Origin: Rhodothermia bacterium
GTDB taxonomy: Bacteria; Bacteroidota; Rhodothermia; Balneolales; Natronogracilivirgulaceae
Assembly: GCA_007122185.1 (NCBI GenBank)
Contig: SKUI01000062.1
Location: 1-9,561 of the forward strand
Length of the DNA: 9,561 nucleotides
Direction of reading: 5' to 3'
The translations under genes and the position numbers were made by a program. Within the stretch, counting starts at the first letter, position 1. Each line of letters starts with the position of its first letter. Under the pieces are notes generated by a model, which made no database searches, was not told where the DNA came from, and was given only the letters and a program-made list of their open reading frames with translations. Shown here one piece after another: positions 7,341 to 9,561 of the stretch.

Positions 7341-7970
7341 ATGGAAACAACCCTTGTTTATGAGATCATCGGCTACGTTGCCTCGGTTCTGATTGCCGTA
7401 TCGCTGATGATGAGCGCAATTGTACGTTTGCGTATCATAAACCTGATCGGAGCGGCAACGTTCTGTCTGTATGGAATACTCATTGACGCCGTTCCGGTTG
7501 CAGCAATGAACGGGTTTATCGTCCTGATCAATATCTATTATCTCGCAAAAATGCTGGGCGACAGGGAGTATTTCCGTTTGCTCAGGGTCTCGCCGGACGG
7601 CGAATACCTTCGTGCTTTTCTGGATTTTTACAAGGATGACATCCGCAAATTCCAACCCGATTTTGATTTCAATCCGGGTGAAAACGATATCTGCATTTTT
7701 GTTCTGAGGGATATGGTTCCGGGCGGACTTGTGATCGGTACCCCCGATGGCAGGGACGTGCTGACCATACGCCTTGATTTTGTCATTCCCAATTTCCGGG
7801 ATTTCAAGATCAGTACGTATCTTTTCAATGAAGAGAGGGAGTTTCTGCGCGACGCTGGCTTCCGGAAACTGGTTGCCCATGCCAGAGAGAAAAAGCACCG
7901 TAACTACCTGGAAAGAGTGGGGTTCCAAAAGTCTGAAATGCAGGAAGGCCGGTTTGAAATGGCAATCTGA
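7341..7970 (+). CDS. Membrane protein: YgjV-like helices fused to a degenerate GNAT-like domain
   Basis: This 209-residue protein has two parts. Residues about 6-72 form three membrane helices (GYVASVLIAVSLMMSAIV, NLIGAATFCLYGILI, AAMNGFIVLINIYYLAKML) and resemble YgjV-type inner-membrane proteins. Residues about 78-209 look like a GNAT acetyltransferase fold, with a strand and turn IFVLRDMVPGGLVIG, the strand-helix VIPNFRDFKISTYLF, and NYLERVGF near the end, typical of GNAT motif B. The acetyl-CoA loop, normally Q/RxxGxG/A, reads RDFKIS (153-158), lacking both glycines, so catalysis is doubtful. ATG at 7341 starts just after the terminator T run. ATG at 7287 or GTG at 7236 are in frame, but their added residues mostly encode the hairpin. 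The fold calls are inference from motifs. The gene ends six bases from the convergent MFS gene. Confidence 0.75.
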   Translation: METTLVYEIIGYVASVLIAVSLMMSAIVRLRIINLIGAATFCLYGILIDAVPVAAMNGFIVLINIYYLAKMLGDREYFRLLRVSPDGEYLRAFLDFYKDDIRKFQPDFDFNPGENDICIFVLRDMVPGGLVIGTPDGRDVLTIRLDFVIPNFRDFKISTYLFNEEREFLRDAGFRKLVAHAREKKHRNYLERVGFQKSEMQEGRFEMAI

Positions 7971-7976
7971 GTGATA

Positions 7977-9122
7977 TCAGCGATTTCCTGAACCGAACGG
8001 GTATGCGGACCTGCGATATCTGCTTTTCAGGATGAGTACCAGTGAGAGCAGGAACGCTGCAAGTGCGACTGCCGATCCCACCAGCAGAAATGCCGCGGGA
8101 ATGGAGATCGCATCCACAAGAGGCTGTGTCATAACGGGAGAAAGGAATTGCCCGAGGAAAACGGCTGTAGTCAGCATCCCGGAGATACGTCCACGCAGAT
8201 GTTCAGGCGCTTCGGAAAGAAGCCAGATGCTGGAATTGGGCATCAGAAGTCCGGAGCCGATGCCCCCAATGACCATTCCCAGGAAAATCTGGTGATAGGA
8301 CCCCGAGAAAGAGATCAGCACATAGCCGGTTCCAAGAAGGAAAAAGCAGAGGAGATAGACGGCGGGATAGGTCATTCGCCGCAGAAAATGGTGGAAATTA
8401 AGCGAGGTGATCGCGCCCATCAAGACAAATGAGGAGAGCGCCAGGCCGATGCGCGTACTGTTCATATCTCCGAACCGGTCGAGCAGAAATGGAATATGGA
8501 CCGGTATCATGTAAAACATGGCCATGCCGAAGAAGGCCATGGTTACGATCAGAGCAGTGATGAGCAGTGAGACAGAGCGGGCCCGGGGGTTCGTTTGATC
8601 ATCTTTGGATGGCAGTGATCTTGCGGGTTCTGTGATGAGAAGCCAGATTGCCGGGATCAGGAAAAGAGCCGTTGCGTAGATAAGAAAGGGGGCACGCCAG
8701 CTGATATCGGCAAGAATGCCTCCACTGGTGATGAAGAGCACCCCGCCAAAAGCCATGAAGGCATTCATCATACCCATAACCCGTTGCCGCTCCATGCCTT
8801 TGTAGTAGTCGCCGATCAGCGTTATGCAGACTGTCATGACGCCCGCAACCGCCACTCCGAGCAGGGCGCGGCTGACAAGGATGGCCGTCAGGCTGTCCAG
8901 CCAGGAACCGGCAGACCCGGCAAATCCGTACAGCAGCGTGGCTGCCAGCAGCAGCTTTTTTCTTCCGAACCGGTCAACGAGGTAACCGGCAATCGGTGAT
9001 GAAATCACGATGAAAAGGGCGGGCATCGTGAGCACCAGCCGGGTCAGGAATGCCGCATCCGGCGTATCGGCAAAGGCCTCGCTCATAATCGGCAGTACCG
9101 GTCCAATAGTGGCGCCGGACAT
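7977..9122 (-). CDS. MFS transporter (N-terminus interrupted by an A8 run)
   Basis: This is a major facilitator superfamily transporter with the loop 2-3 motif GYLVDRFGRKK (residues 46-56 of the 381-residue frame), a motif B-like arginine in SRALLGVAVAG (TM4) and a charged central loop (about 166-182) between two six-helix halves. The substrate is not clear; it looks like a drug or metabolite exporter of the DHA type. The ATG at 9122 lies inside the first helix: the same frame continues upstream as KKIVILLTSTLTV, a natural start of TM1, but no ATG, GTG or TTG exists before the in-frame stop at 9186-9188. The missing start is in another frame, reached across a run of eight A's (9155-9162). With one A fewer the gene would run from 9243 and give 421 residues. 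It is divergent from the LysR gene. Confidence 0.85.
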   Translation of the reverse strand: MSGATIGPVLPIMSEAFADTPDAAFLTRLVLTMPALFIVISSPIAGYLVDRFGRKKLLLAATLLYGFAGSAGSWLDSLTAILVSRALLGVAVAGVMTVCITLIGDYYKGMERQRVMGMMNAFMAFGGVLFITSGGILADISWRAPFLIYATALFLIPAIWLLITEPARSLPSKDDQTNPRARSVSLLITALIVTMAFFGMAMFYMIPVHIPFLLDRFGDMNSTRIGLALSSFVLMGAITSLNFHHFLRRMTYPAVYLLCFFLLGTGYVLISFSGSYHQIFLGMVIGGIGSGLLMPNSSIWLLSEAPEHLRGRISGMLTTAVFLGQFLSPVMTQPLVDAISIPAAFLLVGSAVALAAFLLSLVLILKSRYRRSAYPFGSGNR

Positions 9123-9243
9123 GACGGTCAGCGTGCTGGTGAGCAGTATGACGATTTTTTTTGCGATGGTTGCTGCCTGGTATTTTTACGGGTGATTTTA
9201 CTTCATTTTTTAGTGTCCGAACAGCCGGATTGGGGACCGCCAT
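9123..9243 (-). pseudogene. Out-of-frame N-terminal segment of the MFS gene
   Basis: From the ATG at 9243 the minus strand reads MAVPNPAVRTLKN through to NHRKK, a basic, polar tail of the kind that precedes TM1 in MFS proteins. It then enters the run of eight A's at 9155-9162. In its own frame the reading continues as non-membrane sequence to 8974. Seven (or ten) A's would join it directly to IVILLTSTLTVMSG and the transporter body. The segment is therefore either the real N-terminus, separated by a natural or sequencing indel, or one half of a slippage site. Confidence 0.6.
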
Positions 9244-9347
9244 GGAAAAATCGAGAAAAGTAGGGACAATATTGTGAATAATTCCGGAGATCTTGATTAT
9301 ATTATCATTGATGAAATTTATTACACTATAGAGAATTATCATTCCTC
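9244..9347. promoter_or_regulatory. Divergent control region between MFS gene and OxyR-like regulator, with palindromes
   Basis: ACAATATTGT at 9266-9275 is a perfect 10-base palindrome. TGATTATATTATCA at 9294-9307 is palindromic at 12 of 14 positions and overlaps a minus-strand TATAAT (9296-9301), a possible -10 of the transporter gene. ATTATCATT occurs twice, at 9301-9309 and 9335-9343, 34 bases apart. LysR-type regulators commonly bind such sites upstream of a divergent target gene. Use of these sites by this regulator is inference. Confidence 0.4.
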
Positions 9348-9561
9348 ATGAATATTCAGCAGCTTTCCTATATTATTGCCATTGATCGTTTCCGCCATTT
9401 TGCCCGGGCTGCGGAACATTGCCGGGTCACGCAACCCACGCTGAGCACCATGCTCAACCGGCTTGAGGAGGAGCTGGGGGTAAAGGTCTTTGATCGCAGC
9501 AGATCGCCTGTGATGCCTACGGAAACCGGAAAGCGGATCATTGCCCAGGCTCGCAGGATTC
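9348..9561 (+). CDS. oxyR: LysR-family regulator, OxyR-like, N-terminal part (right edge truncated)
   Basis: The first 71 residues are visible and the frame is open to the right edge. They hold the winged helix-turn-helix of a LysR-type regulator. It starts MNIQQLSYIIAIDRFRHFARAAEHC, continues with VTQPTLSTMLNRLEEELG as recognition helix, then VKVFDRS and TETGKRIIAQARRI. The MNIQQL start, RHFARAAE and VTQPTLS are those of OxyR, the peroxide sensor, rather than of general LysR proteins. The redox cysteines of the OxyR sensor domain lie beyond the edge, so peroxide sensing cannot be confirmed; C26 in the DNA-binding part is not one of them. It is divergent from the MFS transporter across palindrome-bearing DNA, a common LysR arrangement. 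No Shine-Dalgarno sequence precedes the ATG. Confidence 0.85.
   Translation, partial: MNIQQLSYIIAIDRFRHFARAAEHCRVTQPTLSTMLNRLEEELGVKVFDRSRSPVMPTETGKRIIAQARRI

Noticed and set aside
9244..9342. Extension of the MFS N-terminal frame up to the ATG at 9342
   Set aside because: It would fill almost the entire gap to the divergent LysR start (five bases left), and its residues look like translated AT-rich promoter DNA; 9243 is the better start.

Overview
The window is a chromosomal stretch of about 53% GC (an impression, not a computed value) from what looks like a member of the Bacteroidota/Balneolota/Rhodothermota side of the FCB group. This placement is inference. It rests on the near absence of Shine-Dalgarno sequences, an AT-rich leader before most starts, and the gene complement: a NamZ/DUF1343 lipoprotein, a YtxH protein and an OxyR-type LysR regulator whose N-terminus reads like Bacteroidota versions. 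No plasmid, phage, insertion sequence, CRISPR array or RNA gene was seen.

Layout, left to right. (1) 1-3437: the 3' part of gltB followed by complete gltD, a two-gene operon for NADPH-dependent glutamate synthase. (2) 3543-4181: an atypical short-chain dehydrogenase on +, facing a 65-residue two-helix membrane protein on - (4267-4464), with hairpins in the convergent gap. (3) 4707-6059: a lipoprotein exo-N-acetylmuramidase of the NamZ family, divergent from the small membrane protein. Its 3' end runs into a 19-bp tandem repeat. (4) 6173-6709: msrB on -, which reaches + gene ytxH (6947-7225) across an AT-rich gap. (5) 7341-7970: a membrane protein that fuses a YgjV-like three-helix region to a degenerate GNAT-like domain. 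A strong terminator hairpin ends on the base before its start codon. (6) 7977-9122 (perhaps to 9243): an MFS transporter on -, whose N-terminus is split by a run of eight A's. (7) 9348 to the right edge: the N-terminal 71 residues of an OxyR-like LysR regulator, divergent from the transporter.

Most of this is housekeeping: nitrogen assimilation, peptidoglycan recycling, methionine sulfoxide repair and redox sensing. I do not see a clear new multi-gene system. The points most worth a second look are the A8 run that separates the MFS start from its body, the membrane-anchored GNAT-like fusion with the terminator against its start codon, the 19-bp tandem repeat that overlaps the namZ stop codon, and the palindrome-bearing gap between the transporter and the OxyR-like regulator.
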